From: Salvia splendens
Lineage: Eukaryota > Streptophyta > Magnoliopsida > Lamiales > Lamiaceae
Direction of reading: 5' to 3'
Assembly (NCBI RefSeq): GCF_004379255.2
Contig: NC_056046.1
Location: forward strand, 1,426,001 to 1,490,000
Length of the DNA stretch: 64,000 nucleotides
This document shows positions 12,049 to 22,910 of this stretch, piece after piece. The stretch's first letter is position 1. Each line of letters begins with the position of its first letter. Made by a program: the position numbers and the translations under genes. The notes beneath the pieces are model-generated. The model did no database searches. It saw only the letters and a program-made list of their open reading frames with translations, and was not told the DNA's origin.

Positions 12049-12700
12049 ATGGCGGCTTATGCAGCTCTGGTTTCTCTTATGCAGACCATCCATCATCCTT
12101 CCCCTCCGATTTCTATGGACAAAAAACAAGTTGAATCTCTAACTGAAATTGTTAAGTTTTTGCAGGAATTTCTTGAAGGTTATAAGTCTCCTTTTGCTGA
12201 TGGCGATGAAGCAGATCCCTTGGAGATGTGCATCGCTGATGCAGCTGAAATAGTGGAACAACTTGTTCCTGTTGCCTCAGCGTCGAACTTCACCAGACTT
12301 GTATGAAAGTGTGGTGAAGGTGATAGAGGATATGTATTTAATCAAGAAAGAAGTGATGGAGATCAAAGATCAACACACACAAACCAAGTCATCTTCTCCC
12401 TCACAGCCATGGTGGGGTTTGGTGATGTGATGCTTCAACTCATGGAGGAGAAGCTCATTTATGGATCGCCAGGAATGGGAGGGATCGGTAAGACCACTCT
12501 TGCCAGAAATGTTTATGAAAAACCTCTTATTGCTTAATTTGAGGCTTCTTGTCGTTCATTTTGACATTTACTCTTTACAAGTTCCTTCTTCCATGAATCA
12601 GACATATGCCTCAACTTCACTTCTATGTTTATCCCCGGGGCACAAATGTAGGAGGAATTGCAAGGAGAAGATCAACTATCCTCCCAACTTTAAAGTTTAT
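12049..12700 (+). pseudogene. NLR pseudogene (Rx-type coiled coil plus start of NB-ARC)
   Basis: The reading starts MAAYAALVSLMQTIHHPSPP and continues through KKQVESLTEIVKFLQEFLEGY and EADPLEMCIADAAEIVEQL, the Rx-N coiled coil of asterid R1-like NLRs. A stop occurs at 12304-12306. The family's next segment (DLYESVVKVIEDMYLIKKEV) is in the +1-shifted frame just upstream of the stop. The original frame returns near 12409 (MVGFGDVMLQLMEEKL) and reaches an intact P-loop GMGGIGKTTL (12472-12501), but ends at a stop about 11 codons later. After that only disjoint fragments can be read. No ARC or LRR follows. Two frameshifts, early stops and loss of the 3' part make it a relic. It may be related to the NLR at the window start. 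Confidence 0.8.
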
Positions 12701-13214
12701 TGACATTGATTGTCAAGAACAATTATGTTTTTTCTATCATACTGAAAAGTGAAAACTCATAATTGCATCTAGACATGTCTATATTACTAATGTGGGGTTA
12801 AAACTAATTGTAGTAAATGTTAAAACGTCATAATTCATATCGCTCAAAACTAAATTGCAAGTTTTTTTTTTCTTGCAAAGCAGAGAGTTTATACCACAAA
12901 CCAATACACCAACCTCAAAAACCATAATTTGAGGATAAAAGAAAAAAACACAAAATCAAGAACCAAAAACCAACCTATGATCCATTTTTTGAGTATTAAG
13001 AAACTGTAGAGAAAAAAAACTAGCAGCTGAAGCGTTTGCCTCACAAAACATGGGAAATAAACCGGTTGCTGCAGAAGAAATGAAGGAAAAATAAATAAAT
13101 AAATACAGCCACATGGTATTAGAAAAATACATGTGACAGACGATTTAAGGCTCGAAGGCTTCAAATGTACAAATGAGTTCCGACAGCTCGACTGCTCTTC
13201 ATCTCGTCTTCCTC
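12701..13214. other. Intergenic / probable 3' UTR of the SurE gene
   Basis: It contains the 3' flank of the minus-strand SurE gene. The open frame at 12889-13164 has no domain and reads through UTR-like sequence. Confidence 0.5.
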
Positions 13215-16200
13215 CTATTGTCCCTCAAGAACTGCAGACTTTATCCAGTTCAGTGCTGCATCATCGGCTTCTGAATCCACGGAGGCGTAGGAAGGAGTGA
13301 GTGAAACCTGTTTCGTGTGCAGAAATCGTTAACTCCCAATAATCCAATTTTCAATCACTGTGGAAAAGAGATGTTGTTGTTTGCCAGACGCAGATTTAGC
13401 AATAAAACAGACTCACAAAGCCATTCTCAACGGCCTTGAAATCCAGATCCTCGCCATCTTCCTTGTTGTCCTTGGGGAGCATCTGAACAATAAAATAGTC
13501 AAGTCATTCATCAAGCCAGTCAAGAGAACAGTGCGCGGTGATTTTTTTGTCTCAAACCCGATATAGATTTTGAGTAGAGGCAAAGAAAATGAGTAGCAAT
13601 CACCTTGATAGAAAATGAGTAGAGAACTATGATAGCAAGATTCATAAGGCCACATGATTCGAACGAGCTCAAAATTATGATAGAAAGGAGCGAGCAACAA
13701 TTTGCTCTTTAAAGTAAAGTAATAGGAAAGACATAACAACACTGCCACACTACCTAGGTGGGAACGTAGGAAATTTTACCTCTGCACGGAAGTACTTGAC
13801 TGTCTTTTTGAAGTGAGCTTTCGGTGATACACCAACTGATTCCACAACCTCAATATCCTTTTTCTGAGTTGTCAGACGACGAGCAGCACCCTGGGAATTA
13901 AAGCATCAAAGTAACTGTCACATCGAGCACTAGTAAAAGATAAACAACATGTTGACCATATATAGACTACCCACAGCAGCAGATGCGTCACGGCTGAGTT
14001 GGGCAATATTCAGTCCCATGGGTGGCTGAGCGCCAGTGAAACGTGCAACAGCCTGGGCTCTGGTGTTTGAAATGGCTTGCCAGTTAAGGTTGGACCTCCA
14101 GTGGCTTCTCTTGGTAACTTTGACTCCCTGTTGAATTATATTGCAACGATGCCATACGTTTTGCACCCAAACAATATTCAATCAGTTTTCACTATAAAAC
14201 AGAACATTATCATCAAAGTAGTGCAAAGAGAAATCAGGATCCGTGAACCACCATTAACTATTCACATGAGCTGCAAAAGAGCGATTTTTTTCAGGTCCAA
14301 GGTTTTTAGAATAGGGATATCTTACAACCTCAAACAGTTTGGAGTGGCGAAAAGGATAGTGTAAATTAGTTCCCCGCATCAATCATGCACTTCAATGGGA
14401 CGCAATTATAAACTCTAAAGCGCTACTGTGATTACGATAGTTTCACACAATGAACCAAATCGTTCAACTTCAAATATCACGAATCAAAGTCAGCATTAAG
14501 AACAGTAATACTTTCGCAATTGTTTCAGTAATACTTCATCCAAATTCCAAGCAAGCTTTATATTTTATGAAAGAAACAATTAACCAAGAAATGCTAATAT
14601 AACCAAGTATGGTGACCGTTTATCTAGCATTTCAAAGAGAACATAAATTCAGCAAGATCTATCATCCCAGTTCGTGTCACCTATAAAATGAAAGAGAATA
14701 ACTAGCAGAAGTACTATTACAATAATCCTTGTAAGAAATTCAAAAAGTACTTTTACAGGACGCAAAATACAGGGATATGAAGGCCTAACCGTAAAAATTG
14801 AGAAGCCACGAGCATGAAATTAGTGAAAAACACATAAATATGAGGCATTAAAAAGTAAAATAAGGAGGTGGTCTTTTAGTTAGTTCTTTCTACAGATTAA
14901 CATGAAAAATTAACATTTCAGTACCATGTATCATACACATCCAAAAACTGAAACTTTTATCAGTGTGAATAAGATACTAATACCGAACCTTGTTTGCAGA
15001 GGGTGACGTCGGAAGTTCCAAGTCCAATGAGAAACCTTTTGGGAAAACCCCATTCTCTATATCTCTCATGGCTGCCTTTATTATCGGTAAGCACACAGTC
15101 ACAGCATCCTTGAAGTCACTTTCTTGACTTACATCCTTCTGCCTGCAATATTTTTTTCTATCAAATCCAATCACTCAGAGTGGGAGCGTAAAATTAAAAA
15201 ATCTTGCAAGAATAAGAACAAACCAGTTAAGCGATATTGAGATGGCCGGCACGCCATAAACCAGGGCTTCCCTAGCTCCAGCAACAACGCTCGAATAATA
15301 CCTAGATTAACATATTTCCCTTATACTACAGTTCTTAAAAATATCAATGCAACACATAAAAGGCACCAACTTACATGTGGTGTCCAAAGCTCGAACCCTT
15401 GCTGATACCACTTACAACCTACACGAAAGAAACAAGACGACATTTTTAATAGACAAGCAACACCTAAAATAACTTACGGAGTTAAGGCAGGATGAATACC
15501 AAAAGAGGCTTTGTCCATGAAAACAGTGCACCGGATAACGCTAGCGATACACAATCCACCGGAGTTCCTGAAAGTGGCATACAGCACAACGGTTGCTTCA
15601 ATACTACACACCCCCATAAAATTCAACCTTAAACAACATTCGAACCAAAGCCGTACCAGAAATTTCATATGCCGTGGCTCCCTTAACCTGCACGGAAGCT
15701 ACCTCAATAGTCTCCTTGAGCGACACTGAATGCCCTGATGTCGATTTATCCCTACATTTGCCCTCTTATGAAAATCAGCAATAACTCCAAAAAAATCAAC
15801 GTAGCATAAAAAGGATTGATTTTCCTAGGCCCCAACTCGTCACAGCAAAGATCAAACAAACATATTCAGCATTTCACCCCAAATCACAATGGAAAGCGCA
15901 AAGATACATTCAATCAAATGACAATATTCACAAAAAACATTAGAAAAAGACCCTTCTACAAAGCCAATACTAAAATAAAAACCAATTTCCTAAACCAATT
16001 CAGCTCAAAACCATAATCATAAGCATTTAACAGATCTATAGAAAAAGGGGTACATACAAATTGACGGCGCACTGAGACATAAAATGCATCAAAATATTAA
16101 ATAACCACGCAAAATCAATATATTACAATAAAATTGAATATGAAAAAAACGGGGGAAAGGAAAAGGAAATGGATAATTACGATTCAGGGACGATGACGTT

Positions 16201-16440
16201 GACATTGTAAGCGCCCTCCTCCACGAGCGCATTGACCAGAAAAGAGAGCCCGGGGGATTCAATCCCATCGCTATTGGTGACAAAAATCACGGGCTTCGAG
16301 CTATCCTCGTCCTCCGAGGGCAAGGGGAGGGCGGAATCGTCGTCGGCCTTGGACGAAACGGCGTCGTCTTCGCCCGGCTTGCGATTCGCGAGAGCTTGCT
16401 GGAGATTGGAAACGAGGCCGGGAGGGAGGAGGTTGTTCAT
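13215..16440 (-). CDS. SurE-like 5'/3'-nucleotidase (acid phosphatase), 10 exons
   Basis: Exons on the minus strand: 16440-16181, 15751-15657, 15567-15500, 15418-15375, 15301-15224, 15142-14989, 14127-13975, 13890-13780, 13482-13417, 13307-13215. All introns are GT-AG, and phases join to 1122 nt, giving 373 residues. The SurE fold signatures are VIFVTNSDGIESPGL (residues 51-65), DKSTSGHSVS (88-97), the segment GTPVDCVSLALSGALFSW, VVSGISKGSSFGHHMYYS and AREALVYGVPAISISLNW. SurE enzymes are metal-dependent phosphatases that act on nucleoside monophosphates. An N-terminal extension of about 50 acidic residues precedes the domain, as in the plant proteins. Two metal ligands of bacterial SurE appear replaced: the first Asp of Asn-Asp-Asp is Ser57, and the Asn of SG(I/V)N is Ser147. 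The second Asp (58) and the Ser of the SxSG loop (90) remain. Family assignment is firm; activity is uncertain. Confidence 0.9.
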
Positions 16441-17360
16441 TTTCGGAGTGAAATAGGGGGGAAAGAGAAAAAGGAAGTGGAATCTGACTGGAAATTGTGA
16501 TGATGAGGAGATGGTAAAAGAGGGGTGGATTAGTGAATGGGGGGATTTGGAAAATCAAAGCTACTGTAGAGAGAAAGGGAGAGGGGCTATTTTATGAGGT
16601 AAGGTTGGGAGAGAGAGAGAGAGGGCGCGATTCAACCGGTGGTAATTTGGGGAGTTTTAGAGAGAGAAAGGGGAAACTGAGGGCTGCCATTGGCGCGTGG
16701 TGAGCAATCGCTTGAGCTTGTAGTTGGGATTTTAATTACCGGTGATTTTATTTTGATATTTTCCTATGTCTGTTTTAAATAATTTATTCAATTATAATTT
16801 TTCCAAGTTCTATTATGCGATAAAGAGTCTATAAATTAAAGTGTGCTGATTTTTTACATATTAAAACAAAAAACTAAAATATTTTTAAGGGTTGTGAGAA
16901 TTCTTAGTGTACGGTTTATTTCGTACAACAATAAATGAGATATCGAAATACTATATATGTCTAAAGGGAACAAAATCATGTTATGTGGGCACAAAAATGT
17001 ACGTTTGAGATTCAATAGACTATTAACTACTCTCTTAAATGCCGCAGATTATACATTCAATTACTTATTTGTTGAAGTAAATAAATAACATAAAGGAAAA
17101 CGACCATTTAAATAGAGTATAAATCACTACACATTAATATTAATTCACAAACTACTATTCATAACTACATGATAACATAGTATATTTATTTAGCATGTGT
17201 AAGTTTCATTCCGTATTATGTAACGCTCAAAAAATTGTGAAGAGTACATGACATAAACATTGCAAGTTGTAACCGTCAAAATAAGACTAAAAAACTATAT
17301 GTTAGTAAAAAAATTAATATAGTAGTACTTGTTTTTCCCCGGGCATTTTATTTTAGTATA
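16441..17360. other. SurE 5' UTR/promoter and intergenic
   Basis: The promoter side of the minus-strand SurE gene has a GA-rich tract near 16566-16625. Beyond it is AT-rich DNA with no gene. Confidence 0.5.
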
Positions 17361-17617
17361 CTTCCTCCGCCCACCCACGAAAAAATAAGGTATATTTACT
17401 ATTTTTAGTTGTCCACGAAAAATAGGACACGTTCAAAAAAAGAAAATTTTTAACAAATTCTCTCTTACTTTTTTTCTTCTATTTTACTAATAACATGGAC
17501 CCTACATTCTACCAACACTACTTCTCTTTTACTTTTTTTCTTCTCTCTTACTTTACCAATTCTACGTTAAAACCCGTGTCATTCACAAAGTGTCATATTT
17601 TTCGTGGACAGAGGGAG
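17361..17617. mobile_element. Stowaway-like MITE
   Basis: About 257 bp. The left end is CTTCCTCCGCCCACCCACGA; the right end is TTTTTCGTGGACAGAGGGAG, its approximate inverse. Flanked by TA (17359-17360 and 17618-17619). No coding capacity. Belongs to the same loose family as the elements at 18777, 26762 and 51533. Confidence 0.7.
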
Positions 17618-17863
17618 TATAAAATTAAAAAAATATTACCCTCTAAATAAAATAATAAGAAAACAATTTGTTTAAATTTGACTGTGGCGTCCCGGTGGGT
17701 CCCATCTCCCGAATCTCTAGTGAACAAAACTTTTTGACTGGAGCGTGAATGACCGCTAAAGACAGCGCGTGAGGTCGTCGTAGGATGATTATACGGCACA
17801 CCACGTGGCGGAGACCCATTAGGTGTCTATTTCCATGATGTTTTTTGTTGTGATATTTATATA

Positions 17864-18682
17864 AGAGTAAAGGCCAAAATTGGTCCTGAACATATGATCA
17901 TTTTATCATTTTGGTCCTAAACATTATCTTTTGAATTTTTTGGTCCTGAACATTTCAAATCGGATCACAATTGGTCCTCCGTTAATAATTCCGTTAATAT
18001 TTAACAGTCAACGATTTTAATCACAATTTTGACCAACTTAAACCATTTTTAATTATTTAATCATCAAAAATATTTTTTTAAATAATATCATAGTAAATAA
18101 TTTGATTATTTAAAAATTGTTTAAGTTGTAATAAATAATTTATGATTTTTTGATGATAAACACAATTTTGACCAACTTAAATAATTTTTAATTATTTAAT
18201 CATCAAAATTATTATTTTTAAATAAAATCATAAATAATTTAATTATTTAAAAATTGTTTAAGTTGTAATAAATAATTTATGATTTTTTATGATAAACACA
18301 ATTTTGACCAACTTAAACAATTTTTAATTATTTAATCATCAAAATTATTTTTTGAAATAAAATCATAAATAATTTTGTTATTTAAAAATTGTTTAAGTTG
18401 GAATAAATAATTTAATTATTTAAATATTATTTAATTATTTCTAATAAATAATTTATGATTTTATTTTAAAAAATAATTTTGATGATTAAATAATTAAAAA
18501 TTGTTTAAGTTGGTCAAAATTGTGATTAAAATCGTTGACCGTTAAATATTAACAGAATTGTTGACGGAGGACCAATTGTGATCCGATTTGAAATGTCCAG
18601 GACCAAAAAATTCAAAAGATAAAGTTTAGGACCAAAATGATAAAAGGAGCATATGTTCAGGACCAATTTTGGCCTTTACTCT
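17864..18682. mobile_element. 820-bp inverted-repeat element (foldback/MULE-type MITE)
   Basis: The left arm begins AGAGTAAAGGCCAAAATTGG and the right arm ends with its exact inverse, CCAATTTTGGCCTTTACTCT. The inverted match continues inward for roughly 200-250 bp with few differences, through TGGTCCTGAACATATG, TTTTGGTCC, CAAATCGGATCACAATTGGT and GTCAACGATTTTAATCACAA. The centre consists of repeated AT-rich units built around CAATTTTGACCAACTTAAA and AATTTTTAATTATTTAATCA, themselves partly palindromic. TTATATA occurs just outside both ends. No protein is encoded. Long terminal inverted repeats suggest a Mutator-type MITE, though the target duplication is not clean. Confidence 0.75.
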
Positions 18683-18776
18683 TTATATAATCATCAATCA
18701 ATATGCCAATTTTGATCTTAATCAAATGCTACTAATATACTGCTAGTGGATGTTTAGTGAATTTAGAAATATTATA

Positions 18777-19003
18777 CTCCCTCCGTCCAATTAGGAGTCA
18801 CTCTTTGACCGGGCACGGGTTTTAAGAAAATATTTGAATGTGTAGTGTAATAAATAGAGTTAGGTAGTGAAATGTGAGACCTCTTTGACTTTTTATGTAA
18901 TAAGGCTATTCTTGATGTCCAAATATGGTAAGTAGGAAGAGTTACTTTTAATGAGGGACGACCTGAAATGAAAAAGAGTGACTTTAATCGGGGACGGAGG
19001 GAG
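18777..19003. mobile_element. Stowaway-like MITE
   Basis: About 227 bp with ends CTCCCTCCGTCCAATTAGGA and GGGGACGGAGGGAG, flanked by TA on both sides (18775-18776 and 19004-19005). The TA duplication and the CTCCCTCCGTCC end are the Stowaway (Tc1/mariner MITE) hallmark. Confidence 0.85.
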
Positions 19004-19740
19004 TATACTAAATAGTACGGGTATGTCACTTTTTGTAACACATAATAATGATTTGGTTCTTAATTTCACAAAGTAAAAGGTTGTTTTGCTTCCCTCCCCT
19101 AAATGATTCTTGACTTTGACTAATTAAATGTAATCGAGATTGGTTTTTAATTATGCTCATCTTTTGAAAGAGTGTATATGTACGTTAATATTTTTTATAT
19201 AATAATCGTATATCATACAAAGTTTACCATTCGTTTTTTACACAAATTAATATAGTAAATGTGAACACTACTAATAACCTTTTTTTACTAATATTATATT
19301 TTAGGAAATAACATGTCAAACAAAGAAAAAAAAAAGAACTTCACGGAAAATATTAATATGCTCCAAAAATTAAGCTTTCAAAAGCTACTAAAACAAAGAA
19401 ATAATTTATGTTAAGCACAACAATAATCATACTATAAAATAACATGAAGCGCGAACTTTAGTCAAAAAGACATTTCCACTCTAAGTCGAAAATTCAAGTC
19501 ACCATATAGAGAATCATTATTGATCCTCTTTTTTTTTTTTTAATCTTGTAAAGATGACAAGCTTTTACAATGAGCTGAATAATCATCCGAGGATCAAAAT
19601 TACAAGCATAAAGTGGAACCATAATTTGACTATAAAGAAAAACACTACTCACTTAAAACGATAAATATAAAAAATTTCTTAGCAGATCAGTCCTACACTT
19701 CGAAAAATCGAAACATCTACCTCTAGAAGTTCAGCATGGC
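19004..19740. other. Intergenic / 3' flank of the hnRNP-like gene
   Basis: AT-rich DNA without supported genes. The part nearest 19740 is probably 3' UTR of the minus-strand gene. Confidence 0.5.
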
Positions 19741-22024
19741 TCATTTCCGGTAGGGGTGGAACCGGCCACTTGTGCCATTGCCATTGCCATATCCTTTGCT
19801 ACCTCCGTATCCACCAGCACTCGCTCCTCCACCACCTGCGCCTGCACTCCCACTGCTGCCACCAGCACCTCCATAGCCTTTCACAGAGCCACCATACCCT
19901 CCATTGCCGCTGCTGCTGCCTCCAAAGCCTTTACCGCCATCATATCCACCACCACTTGGGCCGCCACCATAGCCTTTACCTACACCGTATCCAACAGCTC
20001 CCCCGTAACCAACGGGAGCCCCATAGCCACCACTTGCATATGCACCGCCACCGTACATTGGTCCACCAAATCCGTAACCATAGCCATATCCACCATACCC
20101 TGCAGCTGCTGCTGCATAAAATCCTGAAGCTCCACCAGCGTAATTTCCAGGGTAGTTTCCATAACCGCCATAGCCACCATAGCTTCCATAGCCACCATAT
20201 CCTCCTCTGCCCATTTTTCCACCATAGCCACTGCCAAAACCTTCTGAACCACCACCAAAATTGCCAGAAGATCTTGAACTGCTACTTCCACGATGAAACC
20301 GACCTTCATTTGAATTATCGAATCCTGATCTCTTTGGCTCAGCCCTCTTTATTTCGACCTGTCATTAATATAAAATGATCAGTCATCTTACCATACCATA
20401 AGTGCAATAATACAGGAGATTACAAGACTCACTTGCTTTCCACCAAGTTCATGCATACGACCATCAGAGAATATTTTTTCAACAGAGTCTTCGCTTTCAA
20501 AGGTTACAAATCCAAAGCCCCTTGACCGATTAGTTTTGTGGTCCAACATAATTTGGTGCTCGACAATGTTACCATAGGCAGAGAAATAATCCCTCAAATC
20601 ATCTACAATACAGTATTATCAGATATCTGGTAAACATAAGTTTGACATTCTACAGAAAGAACAAGAAGAAATTATGTCACACGAGAATTACCTTCAGTTA
20701 ATGACAATGGAAGGCCACCCACAAATATTTTCCTTGTCTTTGACACACCTCCTCTACCTTGCATGCCACCCTCTCTAGGGACCGTTCTTTTTACTTCAAC
20801 CTGTTTTGTAAGTGCAAAAGTAAGTCACACGTTGACTGTTTTCCATGAAAACAAATATACTAATATGCAATAAAAATCTAATTTCTGTCTAATTAAAAAG
20901 AAATTCTTACCGATCTATCATCAATGATATGTTCTTCCTGTAAAACCTTGTCTGCAACTTCTGGATCGGCAAAAGTTACAAACCCAAAACCACGAGGTCT
21001 TCCTGAGATTTTGTCCAACATTATCACAGAATCTGTAATTTCCCCATACTTGCTAAAATACCTGTTGAAGGACTCTGCAAAGGATAGTGCCAAAAATATA
21101 TAAGCATAAATAGTCTTTTGGGAGGCTACTTGAGACATTACGCAGATAAAATTTACAAATTCAACAGCACCAGATAATAGAAAGACTGCTTTGCCCACCA
21201 CAATAAAAATCCAAGCATAAGTAAGTAACAAGAACATAATGACTTCACAAGAAGTGGTGTATTCTTGCTATTATGCGTCTACATCTAATTTAGCACAGTA
21301 GCAGAACCACTAGCATAACAATGAACATAGTATTCCCAATATACAAATATCTAAACATGTATATGAGCTAATAGCCTACTTGCATTACAATAAAAGAAGA
21401 CATATATTACTGCATTTTAGCATCACCAAGCTGCCATAGACCTTCATTCTATCTATTGAAAAGCTGAAATATGATTTTAATGAACCACCAAATTAACTGA
21501 AGAATTTAATACATGTCCATTGATCCTGTTCATTAACAGCAATGCATTAACAAACACACTCTCTCTCTAATAATGAAACATAAAATCCTTAAACAAGTAA
21601 AACAAAATGGAGATAAGTAGATACGCCTTCTAACCTTCAGAAGTCTCCCAAGCAATGCCACCGACGAAAAGTTTTCTATCACAACAAAAAAACCAACAGT
21701 TACTACAATTTCTTCACATCCTCTTTATTTTTTTCTTGGGGATCTCACCCAAACCCTCGATCTCACCCCTCATAATACAGCAACAATACCAAACTAATCA
21801 AAGCATTTCAATTTTCTAACATGTTTCGAGACCTAACACGGACACAATGCTAAGCTAACACAAACTAACCCTGCAGACGACGAAGAATCGTGCTTTATCC
21901 CTGCACTATCATCTATGTTATCAATTGAACCGTAGTTCCCCGCGTCTGCGCCGTAATGCCCTTCATACTGCGGCTCATCTTCGCCGTAAACGGCGACGTT
22001 TTGGTCGGGCACACCGTAATCCAT
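19741..22024 (-). CDS. Two-RRM glycine-rich RNA-binding protein (hnRNP A/B- or DAZAP1-like), 6 exons
   Basis: Exons on the minus strand: 22024-21870, 21675-21635, 21074-20911, 20800-20692, 20602-20433, 20358-19741. All introns are GT-AG and the join is 1257 nt, 418 residues. RRM1 has RNP2 KLFVGG (53-58) and RNP1 RGFGFVTF (93-100). RRM2 has RNP2 KIFVGG (144-149) and RNP1 RGFGFVTF (184-191). Each RRM is followed by a V-E-(V/I)-K-R linker. The last 180 residues are Gly/Tyr-rich (GGYGGYGSYGGYGGYGNY and similar), a low-complexity tail that in this family drives protein-protein contacts and condensates. The N terminus is acidic and Tyr/Gly-rich. Such proteins bind pre-mRNA and mRNA in nucleus and cytoplasm and affect splicing, export or stability. 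The Gly-rich tail creates long spurious frames on the opposite strand (19756-20378). Confidence 0.93.
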
Positions 22025-22910
22025 TCTGTTCTATTTCCTACCTATACAAAAGGAGAAGAATTTAAAAACACCTGCAAATAAATAGAGAGCATTTTTTTTC
22101 GTCCGTATTTTCTTCACCCGTTTTTACATTTTGCCTCTTTTTTGAGGAAACCTGAACAAATTACCTAACTCGAAAGCTAGCTAGAAATTTACTAATCGTT
22201 GAAGCTGGAGAAGATCGAGATGGAGAAGGAGCTCCCAGCTGCGGTGTCGTTTTCGTGAAAATTTTGGGGGTTGTTGAAACCCTAGCTGCTTTCTTTCTCT
22301 TCTTTCTACGGAATTCAATTTTTTTCCGTCCTGATTTTACAGAGAATAATTTTTTTTCCGTCTTTTTTTTTCTCCTTTTTATAGTAAGCGTAGATTTTAT
22401 TGGGCTTTCTTATTGGGGCGATTTTTGTTAGGACGCTCTCTTTTTTTGGCCCATCTCTCATTTTATCTCTCATGAAATCATACTATTAAATATTTAAAAC
22501 AGTAAATTGCCTAACAAAAATTATAAATTGTGGTGAAATTCTTATATGTTCTGCAGTTCAAAAAACTTGTAAAATTTCAGTTCGAATAGCTCCCAGCTTG
22601 AGTAATGTATAATATATTATCGATCGTATAAGGTGATGGTTAGAATTTTCTGATCTTATAGCTCCCGACCATATTGACATCCATAGTTAAAAAGAATATG
22701 AAATATGACACACATTAAGATTGAATTAACTCCTCATTTCATACCATCACAATCTTATTGATTTCTCTACAAGAATGCACAAGTTAAGACTATTCATTTT
22801 TGGATGCCATAAAAAATAGTGGAGGAATGGCATTTCTTGTTATATATACTCCATGTTGAACAACAAGAAACTGACATTTGTTTACATCATCATCTTTGCT
22901 TGTTATTCCA
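22025..22910. other. Promoter/5' UTR of the hnRNP-like gene and 3' flank of the invertase
   Basis: The RNA-binding protein gene and the invertase gene lie head to tail on the minus strand, with about 890 bp between them. The part next to 22025 is T/C-rich and likely 5' UTR with a possible UTR intron. No other gene is seen. Confidence 0.5.

Noticed and set aside
19980..20309. Minus-strand Met/Val-rich frame of 109 codons
   Set aside because: Out-of-frame reading of the same repetitive Gly-rich exon.
19756..20378. Plus-strand frames of 123 and 202 codons rich in Ser/Thr/Ala or His/Leu
   Set aside because: They are antisense shadows of the Gly/Tyr-rich tail of the RNA-binding protein.
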